Shown here: positions 1-9,185 of the stretch, piece by piece
Position numbering within the stretch: position 1 is the stretch's first letter
How the letters are laid out: each line of letters starts with the position of its first letter
From: Aestuariimicrobium ganziense
GTDB lineage: Bacteria; Actinomycetota; Actinomycetes; Propionibacteriales; Propionibacteriaceae
Length of the DNA: 64,000 nt
Direction: 5' to 3'
Assembly (NCBI RefSeq): GCF_015352975.1
Contig: NZ_JACYIZ010000001.1
Coordinates: forward strand, 434,001-498,000
Translations under genes and position numbers: made by a program
The notes under the pieces: model-generated
Seen by the model: the letters and a program-made list of their open reading frames with translations, nothing else
Told to the model about the DNA's origin: nothing
Databases searched by the model: none

Positions 1-1
1 G

Positions 2-70
2 CAGGACGACGTGCGGGTGCTGATCGACCCCGATGGCCACCCGTTCTGCCTCTACCTGGACGAGGGCTGA
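2..70 (+). CDS. C-terminal end of a VOC (glyoxalase-like) family protein, partial
   Basis: The reading frame from base 2 runs to a TGA at 68-70 and encodes only the last 22 residues. The tail contains DPDGHPFCLYLDEG, the usual last strand of small vicinal-oxygen-chelate / glyoxalase-like domains (D-P-x-G-x-x-F-C-L). The gene starts before the window, so substrate and metal ligands cannot be judged. It converges on the broken HNH gene, whose stop is at 77. Confidence 0.6.
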   Translation, partial: QDDVRVLIDPDGHPFCLYLDEG

Positions 71-76
71 GCAGGT

Positions 77-1077
77 TCAGAGCAGGTCGATCTGCTCCTG
101 CAGGCGAGCTTCGAGCGGTGAGTCGTGCCGGGTGGTGCCCCTGGGCCCGGTCAGGTAGTGGTGGCCGAGCGGACTTCGCCAGTGGTGGTGCCCGCTCGGG
201 GTGAGTCGGTAGCGCCATCGTCGGCAGGTCTTGGCCCGGTGTGAGCGGCGGCCCAGCGGGGTGAGGTTGCCGACGGCGGTCTGCCCCGGTGGCCCGAGCG
301 GGTCGTGGGGCACCACGTGGTCGAGGTCGCAGGAGCCGGCTTGCCGGCCCCCGAACGGGAAGGCGTCGTACGGCGTGCGCCACTGGACTGCCCGGCGAAT
401 GCGCTCGGGAATCTCGTAGGCGTCGGCAGGGTGCAGACCGAGTCGAGCATGATGGCATCGGTGTGGTCGAGCGTGGCGAACAGTCGGCTGACGCCGAACC
501 CGGCTTCGTGCTGCACCTTCACCTCGCGGGCCCGGCGCTGCTGGTCGGCGCGCTCAGCGGCCAGTGCGGGATCAGCCTTGGCGACCAGGCCGGTCACCAT
601 CGGCATCACCCGACCGAAGCTGAATCGTCCCAAGGCCGGGCTGATCTGACGGTCGACCCACTGGGCGGCCTCACACGACAGGTGGGACGAAGCACCGGTG
701 ATCCGGCGAGCCTGCCAGAACCGCACCCTGCCCTCACGCACCTGCTGGTGCATCACCAGGTGACGGTGCACCAGGTCGAGGGTCGACCAGATCAGGCCGG
801 CCGCGTTCTCGGGGCTGAGCCCGAGCATGGCACCCACCTCGAGGCAGCAGAACTCCGAGACCGAGGGGGTGCCGTCGCGTCCGCTGGAGACCATCCGCTC
901 GAACGGGTCGATCTCGTCGGGGTCGTCGACGCCGTGGGCGGAGCACAGGGCGGTGATCGACTCCATCTGTTCGATCTCGCCACGCACGACCATGTCGGCC
1001 CCTTGGCGCAGGCGCTCGAGTTGGGCGCGGCAACGATGCTCTCGCGACTCCACCTCGACCTCGATCATGTGTTCCAT
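77..1077 (-). pseudogene. Broken DUF222 / HNH endonuclease (13E12 repeat family)
   Basis: The first roughly 220 residues (ATG at 1077, MEHMIEVEVES) form a DUF222 domain. The frame then loses sense near 420-440 and reads on to 151 as proline/threonine-rich nonsense. The other minus-strand frame carries the expected end of the family: DAYEIPERIRRAV, then CDLDHVVPHDPLGPPGQT (the HNH motif), then a WRSPLG-type tail stopping at 77. Between the halves, the stretch that normally links DUF222 to HNH looks largely missing, so this is an internal deletion plus a frame change rather than one indel. DUF222-HNH proteins are multicopy actinobacterial nuclease-like proteins of uncertain role, often on mobile elements. 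The HNH part also lacks the cysteines often present before CDLDH, which is a known variant. Probably non-functional. Confidence 0.8.
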
Positions 1078-1108
1078 TGTAGTGTGCCGAATTGCACTCT
1101 GACAATGG
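1074..1108. repeat. Inverted repeat over the start of the DUF222/HNH gene
   Basis: Arms CCATTGT (1074-1080) and ACAATGG (1102-1108) are perfect complements. The inner GTGTGC / GAGTGC continue the symmetry with one or two mismatches around a short CGAATT centre. The ATG of the HNH gene lies inside the left arm. It may be an operator or translational hairpin; a target-site role for the element is speculation. Confidence 0.45.
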
Positions 1109-1152
1109 GTGACGGCGATCTGTGAACAACTTTCCTGCAGTCTTCGGGCGAC

Positions 1153-1902
1153 TCAGACGACGCCGATCAACGACCTCACGAAGGCCGCGTCGCGGCGGTA
1201 GAGCGCAGCGTGTTCCAGCAAGTCCGACCGAGCCTGCTTGACGCTCTCTGCGGTGGCATGGTCCTCCAGACCGACCAGGCGTTGGACGATCACCGCGAGC
1301 ACCTCGGCACGCGTCCACGGCCAGCCGTAGGCGTCGACGAAGGCGTCCACCCGGGCCAGCCGCTCGTCCTCGGTGAACGGGTCGGTGGAGGGATCGGTGG
1401 TCAGCGGCGCGAACCGGTAGACGGCGTGCGCGACGTCCCAGATTCGCGGGGCAGGGGTGGCGTGGTCGAAGTCGATCAGGCCGACGACACGTCCGCCCTC
1501 GTCGAAGGTGACGTTGTACGGGGCGATGTCGACGTGGCAGATCACCTCGGAGGGTTCGACCGGGACGCTTCGCCAGGGGCCGGTCCGGTCGCAGCCGATC
1601 GAGGCGTCGTGCAGGCGCCTGGTCAGCCGGGCGACATCGAGCAGTACGTCCTCGCCCCAGACATGGTCTGGCAGTGGGTACTGGGCGCACTCCCCCGGGA
1701 CGAAGCTCAACCGCTCCCGACGATCGTCCTCGACACCGAGCACCCTCGGTACGCCAGGCATGCCGGCCGACTCGAGGTGGCGCAGCAAGCGGTGCACCGC
1801 GGGCGTCCACTCCCCTGCCGTCCGCAGCACGGTGTCGCCACGACGCACGACCTCGCCGGAGTTGCCGCCAGCAAGAACTTCGTCCTGATCCGGTTGCCCC
1901 AT
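1153..1902 (-). CDS. APH-family phosphotransferase (kinase-like fold)
   Basis: This 249-residue protein has the aminoglycoside phosphotransferase / choline-kinase fold. Visible are the N-lobe with the glycine-rich start (LAGGNSGEVVRRGDTVLR), the catalytic-loop motif CHVDIAPYNVTF (the family usually has HGDxxxxN; here C-H-V-D keeps the catalytic Asp and the downstream Asn), and the metal-binding segment GLIDFDHA. Such enzymes phosphorylate small hydroxyl compounds with ATP. The substrate cannot be read from sequence, and resistance should not be assumed. It stands alone between degraded genes, with an ATG start and no clear Shine-Dalgarno. Confidence 0.8.
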   Translation of the reverse strand: MGQPDQDEVLAGGNSGEVVRRGDTVLRTAGEWTPAVHRLLRHLESAGMPGVPRVLGVEDDRRERLSFVPGECAQYPLPDHVWGEDVLLDVARLTRRLHDASIGCDRTGPWRSVPVEPSEVICHVDIAPYNVTFDEGGRVVGLIDFDHATPAPRIWDVAHAVYRFAPLTTDPSTDPFTEDERLARVDAFVDAYGWPWTRAEVLAVIVQRLVGLEDHATAESVKQARSDLLEHAALYRRDAAFVRSLIGVV

Positions 1903-1964
1903 CGATCACCGCCAGTGGCGGGGCAGAGGGTCGGCCACAGTGACCACCTCGACATGGGCTGCGC

Positions 1965-2249
1965 TCACGCTGCAACCCTAGCGGTGGGTGCGTGACCCGA
2001 CCACGCACCCTTGGCAGCAGCCACGCGAGCGGCGAGCTCGGCCCTGGCCACCTCGTTGCCACTCGAGTCGCGGACGACCAGGGTGACCGGCAGCTTGTCG
2101 TTGCGCACACCCTCATGGGCGTCGACGCCACGATCGGTCTTGACCGCTGGCAGCGGCACCTGCACCGACTGCGCCCCGAGCAGGAAGAAGCGGATCTCGT
2201 TGTCGACGCTCACCCGGGATCGGTGGGTGCGTGACAGGTCATCGACCAC
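1965..2249 (-). CDS. Short ORF of unknown function
   Basis: An open frame of up to 94 codons from GTG at 2249 (or GTG at 2213) to 1965. The middle (RFFLLGAQ, KLPVTLVVRDSSGNEVARAE) looks like alternating beta strands from a real protein, and codon use fits the GC-rich neighbours. I do not recognise the family. It starts right where the truncated ROK gene ends and may itself be a leftover piece of a longer gene. There is no convincing ribosome binding site. Confidence 0.4.
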   Translation of the reverse strand: MVDDLSRTHRSRVSVDNEIRFFLLGAQSVQVPLPAVKTDRGVDAHEGVRNDKLPVTLVVRDSSGNEVARAELAARVAAAKGAWSGHAPTARVAA

Positions 2250-2580
2250 CGACCGGCAGCGTCACCCCGGCGACGACCGTGCCCGACCGGTCTACCGCCT
2301 TCGCTCGGACGAGGTGCACCCCGACGTCGACACCGAGCGCCTGACCCGGCGGCGGGACGAGCTGCCAGGCCCGGGCGGGTCGCCCGGGGGTGGCGACAAC
2401 GCCGTCGGCCCGCGAGACCACAGCGCCGAGCTCACCGTCGAGGATCGCCTCGACCGTGGGTCGTGAGAGACCGGTGGCGGCCGTCAGTTCGGTGGTGGTC
2501 GCCTGGCCGACGTCACGCAACGAACTGGGCAACAGGGCACGGTTGCGGAGCCGGACGTCCTTGGAGTCCGCGACCGGCAT
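2239..2580 (-). pseudogene. Truncated ROK-family transcriptional regulator
   Basis: From ATG 2580 (MPVADSKDVRLRNRALL) the protein has the N-terminal winged helix typical of ROK repressors (TTTELTAATGLSRPTVEAIL), then the wing/linker (PGRPARAWQL) and the opening strand of the ROK kinase-like domain (GVDVGVHLVRAKAVD). It stops after 113 residues, whereas family members are about 380-400. All of the sugar-binding and zinc-binding ROK domain is gone. The wing region is also shortened (ILDGELGAVV). It is almost certainly a remnant, although a DNA-binding-only product cannot be excluded. Confidence 0.7.
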
Positions 2581-2672
2581 CTGCGCTTGTGGTGTTGCCC
2601 TGCTCGTGCTGGGCGCACCCCAGTGGACCGGTCTGCGCCGATCGCCGGCCGCGGTTCGCAACCGTGGCCGCC

Positions 2673-3158
2673 ATGAGGCTCGACCCGATCACCGATGGCG
2701 AGTTGCCCGCCCTGATTGCCCAGATCGAGGTGGAGTACGCACGCCAGAAGGTCGAGCAGGGCGGATGGCCGGTCGAGGAGGCGAGGAAGGCCGCCATCGA
2801 GGAGACCGCCGAGTCGTTCCCCGAGGGGCGACCACTGCCGGGCCACGAGGTGTACCTGATCCGCGACGACCACGAGGCCCCCGACGCCGAGCCGTCGGGG
2901 CTCCTGTGGGTGGGCGCCCTGCAGTCACGACCTCGCACCTTCTTCATCTACGACCTGCTGATCAGGCCCGAGGCCCGCGGACGCGGCTGGGGTCGGGCGG
3001 CGATGGAGTTCGCCGAGCAGCGGGACAGCGCCCGCAACTGCAACGTGATCAGGCTGCACGTCTTCGGCGGCAACACCCGGGCCCTGGACCTGTACCGGAG
3101 CATGGGCTACGAGGCGACCGACCTCTACCTCGACACACCGCTCGACCCCGCGACCTGA
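2673..3158 (+). CDS. GNAT-family N-acetyltransferase
   Basis: 161 residues from ATG 2673 ([11 protein letters not shown]). The acetyl-CoA binding signature is visible as [15 protein letters not shown] (the R/Q-x-x-G-x-G/A loop), followed by the typical C-terminal [18 protein letters not shown] strand-helix. An upstream open frame to 2463 exists but overlaps the ROK remnant and lacks a family match, so the ATG at 2673 is preferred. The acceptor substrate is unknown. It lies just before leuB with 43 nt between them, but leuB seems to have its own promoter. Confidence 0.85.
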   Translation: MRLDPITDGELPALIAQIEVEYARQKVEQGGWPVEEARKAAIEETAESFPEGRPLPGHEVYLIRDDHEAPDAEPSGLLWVGALQSRPRTFFIYDLLIRPEARGRGWGRAAMEFAEQRDSARNCNVIRLHVFGGNTRALDLYRSMGYEATDLYLDTPLDPAT

Positions 3159-3188
3159 GACGCGCCGGGCCGCCAGAGCGTCGTTGAC

Positions 3189-3194
3189 TAGGCT
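3189..3194 (+). promoter_or_regulatory. Likely -10 box of leuB (leaderless type)
   Basis: TAGGCT lies exactly 7 nt before the leuB ATG and no Shine-Dalgarno precedes that start. This spacing puts the transcription start at or next to the ATG, the pattern of leaderless actinobacterial genes. Confidence 0.45.
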
Positions 3195-3201
3195 GCCCTG
3201 C

Positions 3202-4281
3202 ATGACTACTCCCACCCTCGCCGTCATCGGTGGCGACTACATCGGCCCCGAGGTCACCGCCGAGGCGATCAAGGTGCTCAAGGCTGCCGTCGGCGAGCAG
3301 GCCTTCGAGATCGTCGAGCACGACCTGGGTGCGCAGCGCTGGCAGCGCACCGGCGAGGTGCTGCCCGACAGCGTGATCGAGGAACTCAGGGGAGTCGACG
3401 CGATCCTGCTCGGCGCGGTCGGTGCGGCCCCCGGCGACAAGGCGATCCCGTCGGGTCTGCTGGAACGCGGCCTGCTGCTCAAGCTGCGGTTCGCACTCGA
3501 CCACGCGGTCAACCTGCGTCCGTCCAAGCTGTACCCGGGCGTGGCGTCGCCGCTGAGCGAGAGCGTCGTGGCGGGCAAGCCGATCGACTTCGTCGTGGTC
3601 CGCGAGGGCACCGAGGGCCTCTACTGCGGCAACGGCGGCGCGGTGCGCGTGGGCACGCCCCACGAGATCGCCACCGAGGTCAGCATCAACACTGCGTTCG
3701 GGGTCGAGCGGGTCGTTCGTGACGCCTACGAGCGGGCCATGCGCCGCCGCAAGCACCTCACCCTGCTGCACAAGCACAACGTGCTGGTCAACGCCGGCCA
3801 GCTCTGGAACCGGCTCTTCGAGCAGGTCGGTGAGGAGTACCCCGAGGTCACCCGCGACTACCAGCACATCGACGCCGCGATGATCCACCTCACCAAGGAC
3901 CCTTCGCGCTTCGACGTGATCGTGACCGACAACCTGTTCGGCGACATCGTCACCGACCTGGCCGCGTCGGTGACCGGTGGCATCGGCCTGGCCGCCAGCG
4001 GCAACATCAACCCCAGCCGCGAGTACCCGAGCATGTTCGAGCCGGTGCACGGCTCGGCCCCCGACATCGCGGGCACCGGCAAGGCCGACCCGACAGCGGC
4101 GATCTCGTCGGTCGCGCTGATGCTCGACCACCTGGGACGAGCCGACGACGCCCGCCGGGTCGAGGCCGCGGTCGAGACCGACATCGCCTCACGCAGCGCC
4201 GGCGACGTGCGCCGGATCGAGGGCTCGCAGGGCTACCGCACCACGGTCGAGATCGGCGACGCGATCGCTGCAGCGCTCTAG
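3202..4281 (+). CDS. leuB: 3-isopropylmalate dehydrogenase
   Basis: This 359-residue enzyme oxidatively decarboxylates 3-isopropylmalate with NAD in leucine synthesis. Family marks are [14 protein letters not shown] (substrate and nucleotide contacts), [13 protein letters not shown] with metal-binding aspartates, and [18 protein letters not shown] for NAD binding. The ATG at 3202 gives the usual N-terminus [12 protein letters not shown]; an in-frame start at 3184 would add six residues. One oddity: the normally near-invariant GDGIGPEV reads GDYIGPEV, a Gly-to-Tyr change at the first turn. It is single-gene and probably leaderless. The ilvBNC genes of the same amino acid family lie on the other strand about 4 kb away. 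Confidence 0.93.
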   Translation: MTTPTLAVIGGDYIGPEVTAEAIKVLKAAVGEQAFEIVEHDLGAQRWQRTGEVLPDSVIEELRGVDAILLGAVGAAPGDKAIPSGLLERGLLLKLRFALDHAVNLRPSKLYPGVASPLSESVVAGKPIDFVVVREGTEGLYCGNGGAVRVGTPHEIATEVSINTAFGVERVVRDAYERAMRRRKHLTLLHKHNVLVNAGQLWNRLFEQVGEEYPEVTRDYQHIDAAMIHLTKDPSRFDVIVTDNLFGDIVTDLAASVTGGIGLAASGNINPSREYPSMFEPVHGSAPDIAGTGKADPTAAISSVALMLDHLGRADDARRVEAAVETDIASRSAGDVRRIEGSQGYRTTVEIGDAIAAAL

Positions 4282-4305
4282 GGTCTGCGACTCGTCCCAG
4301 CGCAG

Positions 4306-4311
4306 TAACGT
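4306..4311 (+). promoter_or_regulatory. Likely -10 box of the alpha/beta hydrolase gene
   Basis: TAACGT ends 7 nt before the ATG at 4319 with no Shine-Dalgarno between, the same leaderless arrangement as at leuB. Confidence 0.4.
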
Positions 4312-4318
4312 GGGCGGC

Positions 4319-5278
4319 ATGCCGCTCAATCCCCTGTTCGCCGCCCGTGAGGCCGAGGCCGCTGCGCTCGGCCCCAACGCCCTGCCCGCCGATGTCGAAG
4401 CCATCACGGGTCGTCCTTACGGCCCCGGCGTCGAGGCTGAACTCGACGTCCGGGAGCGCTCGATCGACGGACCACACGGCCCGATCCCGCTGCGGATCTA
4501 CTCCCACCCCAGCGTCACCGCGGGAGCCAACCGTCCCGGCCTGGTCTGGTGCCACGGCGGCGCCTTCATGTTCGGCGACCTGGACATGCCCGAGGCTGAC
4601 CAGACCTCCCGCGGCATCGCCGACAGGCTGCAGGGAGTCGTCGTCTCGGTCGACTACCGGCTGACCGGTGGGGACGACCCACCGTTGCAGCCGCCGGTGC
4701 CCGAGAGCCTGCCCAACCAGTACCCGGTCGGCCACGACGACGTGCACGCAGCCTGGCTCTGGGTGGTCGCACACGCCCATGAACTCGGCCTCGACCCGGA
4801 TCGGATCGCGTTCGGGGGTGCTTCTGCCGGCGCGAACCTGAGCGCGGGTGCCGTCGTCCGGTTGCGGGACGAGGGTGGACCCCTCCCCCACGCCTGGCTG
4901 CCGATCTACCCGGCGGTGCACGTGGCCAGCCCCGAACGTTCGGACGAACTCGCGGCCGACCTGGCCGAGCACAACTCGGGCTTCACCCCTGAGGCGATGG
5001 CCTTCGTCGGCGAGTGTTACGGCGCAACGGCCGACGACCCCTACGGCTACATCGGCGAGCGCGACGACCTGCAGGGTCTGCCACGCTGCCTGGTGATCAA
5101 CGACCAGTACGACGAACTGCGCGGCTCGGGCGAGGCGCTGGCGCGCTCACTGGAGCAGGCCGGTGTCGAGGTGACCTGCGAGACCGCGGAGGGCATGAAG
5201 CACGGTCACCTCAACCTGCTCGGTCACCCGGTGACGATGGCCACCCTCGACCGGATGGCCCAGTTCATCGCTGACTGA
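4319..5278 (+). CDS. Alpha/beta hydrolase, hormone-sensitive-lipase type
   Basis: 319 residues from ATG 4319; a GTG at 4310 would add three. The HGG oxyanion-hole motif appears as WCHGGAFMFGD, the nucleophile elbow as GGASAGANL (catalytic Ser within G-x-S-x-G), the acid as NDQYDELR, and the histidine as MKHGHLN near the C-terminus. This is a complete triad of the HSL / acetyl-esterase branch (alpha/beta hydrolase fold-3). Expected activity is hydrolysis of short acyl esters in the cytoplasm; no signal peptide is seen. It converges on the flotillin gene. Confidence 0.88.
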   Translation: MPLNPLFAAREAEAAALGPNALPADVEAITGRPYGPGVEAELDVRERSIDGPHGPIPLRIYSHPSVTAGANRPGLVWCHGGAFMFGDLDMPEADQTSRGIADRLQGVVVSVDYRLTGGDDPPLQPPVPESLPNQYPVGHDDVHAAWLWVVAHAHELGLDPDRIAFGGASAGANLSAGAVVRLRDEGGPLPHAWLPIYPAVHVASPERSDELAADLAEHNSGFTPEAMAFVGECYGATADDPYGYIGERDDLQGLPRCLVINDQYDELRGSGEALARSLEQAGVEVTCETAEGMKHGHLNLLGHPVTMATLDRMAQFIAD

Positions 5279-5322
5279 TCATCGACGAACCGGGCCATTC
5301 GGACTGGGTCACTTGAGCTGCG

Positions 5323-6861
5323 TCACTTGACGGGGCCGGTGACCGTGGGGGCGGACGGGTCGGCCTGACCCGCGACAGCCTCCTCGGCCTTGTCCTGGTA
5401 GCGCTCGAGCAGCTTCGACAGGTCCACCCCGGTGGTGTTCTTGATCAGCTCCATGGTCTGCACCACGTTGTTGGTGACCTGCTTGGGCACCGAGCTGGCG
5501 CCGTCGGTCGAGATCACCGTGAGCTTGTCGATGCCGGCCATCGGGGCGGCCACCTTCTCGGCGACCTGCGGCAGCACTTCGACCAGCATCTGCAGCACGG
5601 CGGCCTCGTTGTAGCGGGCGAACGCCTCTGCGCGCTTGTTCATCGCGGCGGCCTCGGCCTCACCGACGGCGAGCACGGCGGACGCCTTGGCCTCGCCCTC
5701 GGCCCGGACGGCCTCGGCCTCGGCGATACGGCGGGCCTTCTCGGCCTCACCACGACGGGCACCCTCGATCGCCTCGGCCTCGGCCAGGGCGGTACGGCGG
5801 GACTTGTCGCCCTCACCGGTGAGCCGTGCGGTCTCGGCGTCGGCCTGGGCGCGCGCGATTGCGGCGGCCTTGCTGGCGTCGGCCTGGAAGATCTCGGAGT
5901 TGCGACGGGCCTCGGCCTCGGTCTCCATGCGGTACCGCTCGGCGTCGGCGGGCTTGCGCACCTCGGTGTCGAGCTGGCGGTCCTTCAGGGCGGCCTGGCG
6001 CACAGCCACCTTCTCCTGCTCGGTGAGGATGGCCTGGTCACGGTCGGCCTGGGCCAGCGGTCCGGCGGCTGCGGCCTGCGCGGCGGCGGCGTCGGTCTCG
6101 GCCTTGATCTCGGCCTGCTTCAGCATCAGCTGACGCTGCGAGACCAGGATCTGCTGCTCAGCGGCCAGTCGCGCCTGCTCGGCCTCCTGGCGTGCGTTCG
6201 ACTCGGCGACCGAGGCGATCTGCTGCACCTTGGCAGCCTCGGGACGACCGAGGTCGGACAGGTAGGACCCGTCGTCGGTGATGTCCTGGATCTGGAAGGT
6301 GTCGAGCACCAGGCCCTGACCGGTCAGCGACGACTCCGACTCGTCGGCCACCCGCTGGGCGAAGGCAGCACGGTCACGAATGATCTGCTCGACCGACAGC
6401 GAACCGACGATCGAACGCAGCGAACCCGCCAGCGTCTCCTGGGTGAAGGTCTCGATCTCCTCCTGCTGGGTGAGGAAGCGCTGGGCGGCGGCCCGGATCG
6501 AGTCCTCGTTGCCACCGACCTTGACGATGGCGACACCGTCGAGGTTCAGCTTGATGCCCTGGCCCGAGACGGCGCCTCGGATCTGCACCATGATGCGGCG
6601 GCTGGACAGGTCGAGCACGTGGCGGCGCTGCACGAACGGAAGCACGAACACGCCACCGCCCATGACCACCTTCTGGCCGGACAGATCGGTGGAGACCACC
6701 CCGGTCTCGAGGTTGCGCACCTCCTTGCCCTTGCGGCCGGTGACGATGTAGGCCTCGTTGGGACCGGCCACCTTGTAGCGGCTGATCACCAGCAGGACGG
6801 CGAGCACGACCACGGCCACCAGGCCGATGATCGCGATCGCGACGGACGAGATGTCGGGCAT
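5323..6861 (-). CDS. Flotillin-family SPFH membrane scaffold protein
   Basis: This 512-residue protein has one N-terminal membrane segment (about residues 6-27, IAIIGLVAVVVLAVLLVI), then an SPFH/band-7 domain (about 28-200), then a long Ala/Glu-rich coiled coil (about 210-400) with the EA-rich repeats of flotillins, and a C-terminal tail. Flotillins order lipid microdomains and membrane fluidity. Start ATG 6861 has GAGGGAGAA just upstream. The NfeD-like gene lies 72 nt upstream on the same strand, and this NfeD-flotillin pairing is conserved in bacteria, which supports both calls. Confidence 0.9.
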   Translation of the reverse strand: MPDISSVAIAIIGLVAVVVLAVLLVISRYKVAGPNEAYIVTGRKGKEVRNLETGVVSTDLSGQKVVMGGGVFVLPFVQRRHVLDLSSRRIMVQIRGAVSGQGIKLNLDGVAIVKVGGNEDSIRAAAQRFLTQQEEIETFTQETLAGSLRSIVGSLSVEQIIRDRAAFAQRVADESESSLTGQGLVLDTFQIQDITDDGSYLSDLGRPEAAKVQQIASVAESNARQEAEQARLAAEQQILVSQRQLMLKQAEIKAETDAAAAQAAAAGPLAQADRDQAILTEQEKVAVRQAALKDRQLDTEVRKPADAERYRMETEAEARRNSEIFQADASKAAAIARAQADAETARLTGEGDKSRRTALAEAEAIEGARRGEAEKARRIAEAEAVRAEGEAKASAVLAVGEAEAAAMNKRAEAFARYNEAAVLQMLVEVLPQVAEKVAAPMAGIDKLTVISTDGASSVPKQVTNNVVQTMELIKNTTGVDLSKLLERYQDKAEEAVAGQADPSAPTVTGPVK

Positions 6862-6933
6862 GGGCGCGGTTCTCCCTCGTGTTCGTGCGGTTCTTTGCGT
6901 GTGGTTCTGTTCGTGCTGTGCTGGTCGTGCGGG

Positions 6934-7470
6934 TCAGGACTCGATGGCCCCAGGGGCGAAGGCTGAGTCGAGGGGGTCGCTGTCGCGCACCTCGACCGCG
7001 GTGGGTGAGACGACACCGCTCACCCAGACCCGTTGCCCGGTCTCGAGGGCGGCCTCGGAGCGGGCGTTGAGCTTGAGTTGTTGTCCGTGGGCGCGGATGC
7101 GGACCTCGCCGAATCCTCCTGCCGGGATGCTGGAGAGCACCACACCCTCCAACCCCACGAGGTTCGACGTCCTGACGGTGCCCGCCGTTCCGCCGGTCTT
7201 GAGCGCGCGGGTGAGCCTGGCGACCAGCCACGCGATCACCGCACCCACCAGCACACCGGCGAGCACCCCGAGCCAGGTCTGCCCGGTCAGTGACTCGACC
7301 AGCGCCGCACCGAAGCCGAACGCCCCGGCGAAGCCGGCCAGGGCGGCGATCGAGAACAGGTCAGCGCCGAAGTCCCAGTCGTGGCCGAAGTCGACGTCAC
7401 CGATGTCTCCGATGACCAGCGACAACAGCAGGACCAGCGCGCCGATGACGCCGATCACCATGAAGACCAC
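6934..7470 (-). CDS. NfeD-like membrane protein with OB-fold domain, flotillin partner
   Basis: 178 residues from GTG 7470, with AGGGGGA seven bases upstream. Three hydrophobic segments (about 3-22, 42-60, 64-85) are followed by a soluble beta-rich domain (about 95-165; GTVRTSNLVGLEGVVLSS, GEVRIRAHGQ) resembling the NfeD OB-fold. It belongs to the short NfeD / YuaF class that occurs next to flotillin genes and is thought to work with them at the membrane. A TAGACT box at 7492-7497 may be its -10 element, so the two genes probably form an operon. Confidence 0.8.
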   Translation of the reverse strand: MVFMVIGVIGALVLLLSLVIGDIGDVDFGHDWDFGADLFSIAALAGFAGAFGFGAALVESLTGQTWLGVLAGVLVGAVIAWLVARLTRALKTGGTAGTVRTSNLVGLEGVVLSSIPAGGFGEVRIRAHGQQLKLNARSEAALETGQRVWVSGVVSPTAVEVRDSDPLDSAFAPGAIES

Positions 7471-7525
7471 GCTGGTTCCCCCTTTGGGGACAGTCTACTG
7501 GTGGGCCGGACCAGCCCGGAAGACG

Positions 7526-7561
7526 CCAGCGCGCCGCCCACCGGGGTGGACGACGCGCTGG
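7526..7561 (-). terminator. Hairpin terminator after ilvC
   Basis: The arms CCAGCGCGTCGTCCACC and CCAGCGCGCCGCCCACC (given as top-strand complements) form a 17-bp stem with only wobble mismatches and a 2-nt loop, 26 nt past the ilvC stop. There is no U-tract, as is common for actinobacterial terminators. Confidence 0.65.
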
Positions 7562-7586
7562 TCAGGTCGTGCGACAGGGCGGCTGC

Positions 7587-8654
<1,068 letters not shown>

Positions 8655-9185
8655 TCAGTCCTCGGCTGCGCGCCGAAGGTCCGAGCGGGTGCGGTCGGTG
8701 ATCGATCGGGCGCCACGGCCCAGCGAGACCTGGCCCGACTGGACCAGTTCGAGGATGCCGAATGGCTCGAGCATCGAGATCAGGGCGCTGATCTTGTCAC
8801 GGCTGCCGGTGGCCTCGACCGTGATCGAGTCGTGGCTGACGTCGACCGCCTTGCCGCGGAACAGGCTGACGGTGTCGATGATCTGGCTGCGGTGGTCGGA
8901 GTCAGAACGCACCTTGATCAGCGCCATCATCCGCTGCACGGCGTTGTCCTCGAGTTCGATGACCTTGAGCACCTCGATCAGCTTGTTGAGCTGCTTGACG
9001 ATCTGCTCCAGGGCGATCTCGTCGTCCACGGTGGCCACGACGGTCATTCGCGACAGTTCGGGCTTCTCGGTGACGCCGACGGTCAGCGACTCGATGTTGA
9101 AGCCACGCCGCGAGAACAGACCCGCGATCCGGGTCAGCACGCCTGGCCGGTTGTAGACCAGCACGCTCAGGGTGTGGGTGCTCAC
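8655..9185 (-). CDS. ilvN: Acetolactate synthase regulatory (small) subunit
   Basis: 176 residues. The N-terminal ACT domain begins [23 protein letters not shown] and binds valine for feedback control of IlvB. The C-terminal ACT-like half contains the [10 protein letters not shown] region. The GTG start at 9185 overlaps the ilvB stop as GTGA, and GGAGGAGG precedes it. An in-frame start at 9203 would place the start deeper inside ilvB and past the ribosome site, so it was rejected. Confidence 0.94.
   Translation of the reverse strand: MSTHTLSVLVYNRPGVLTRIAGLFSRRGFNIESLTVGVTEKPELSRMTVVATVDDEIALEQIVKQLNKLIEVLKVIELEDNAVQRMMALIKVRSDSDHRSQIIDTVSLFRGKAVDVSHDSITVEATGSRDKISALISMLEPFGILELVQSGQVSLGRGARSITDRTRSDLRRAAED

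Noticed and set aside
1153..1902. Antibiotic resistance gene
   Set aside because: The APH fold covers many substrates. The variant catalytic loop and lack of resistance context give no ground for a resistance call.
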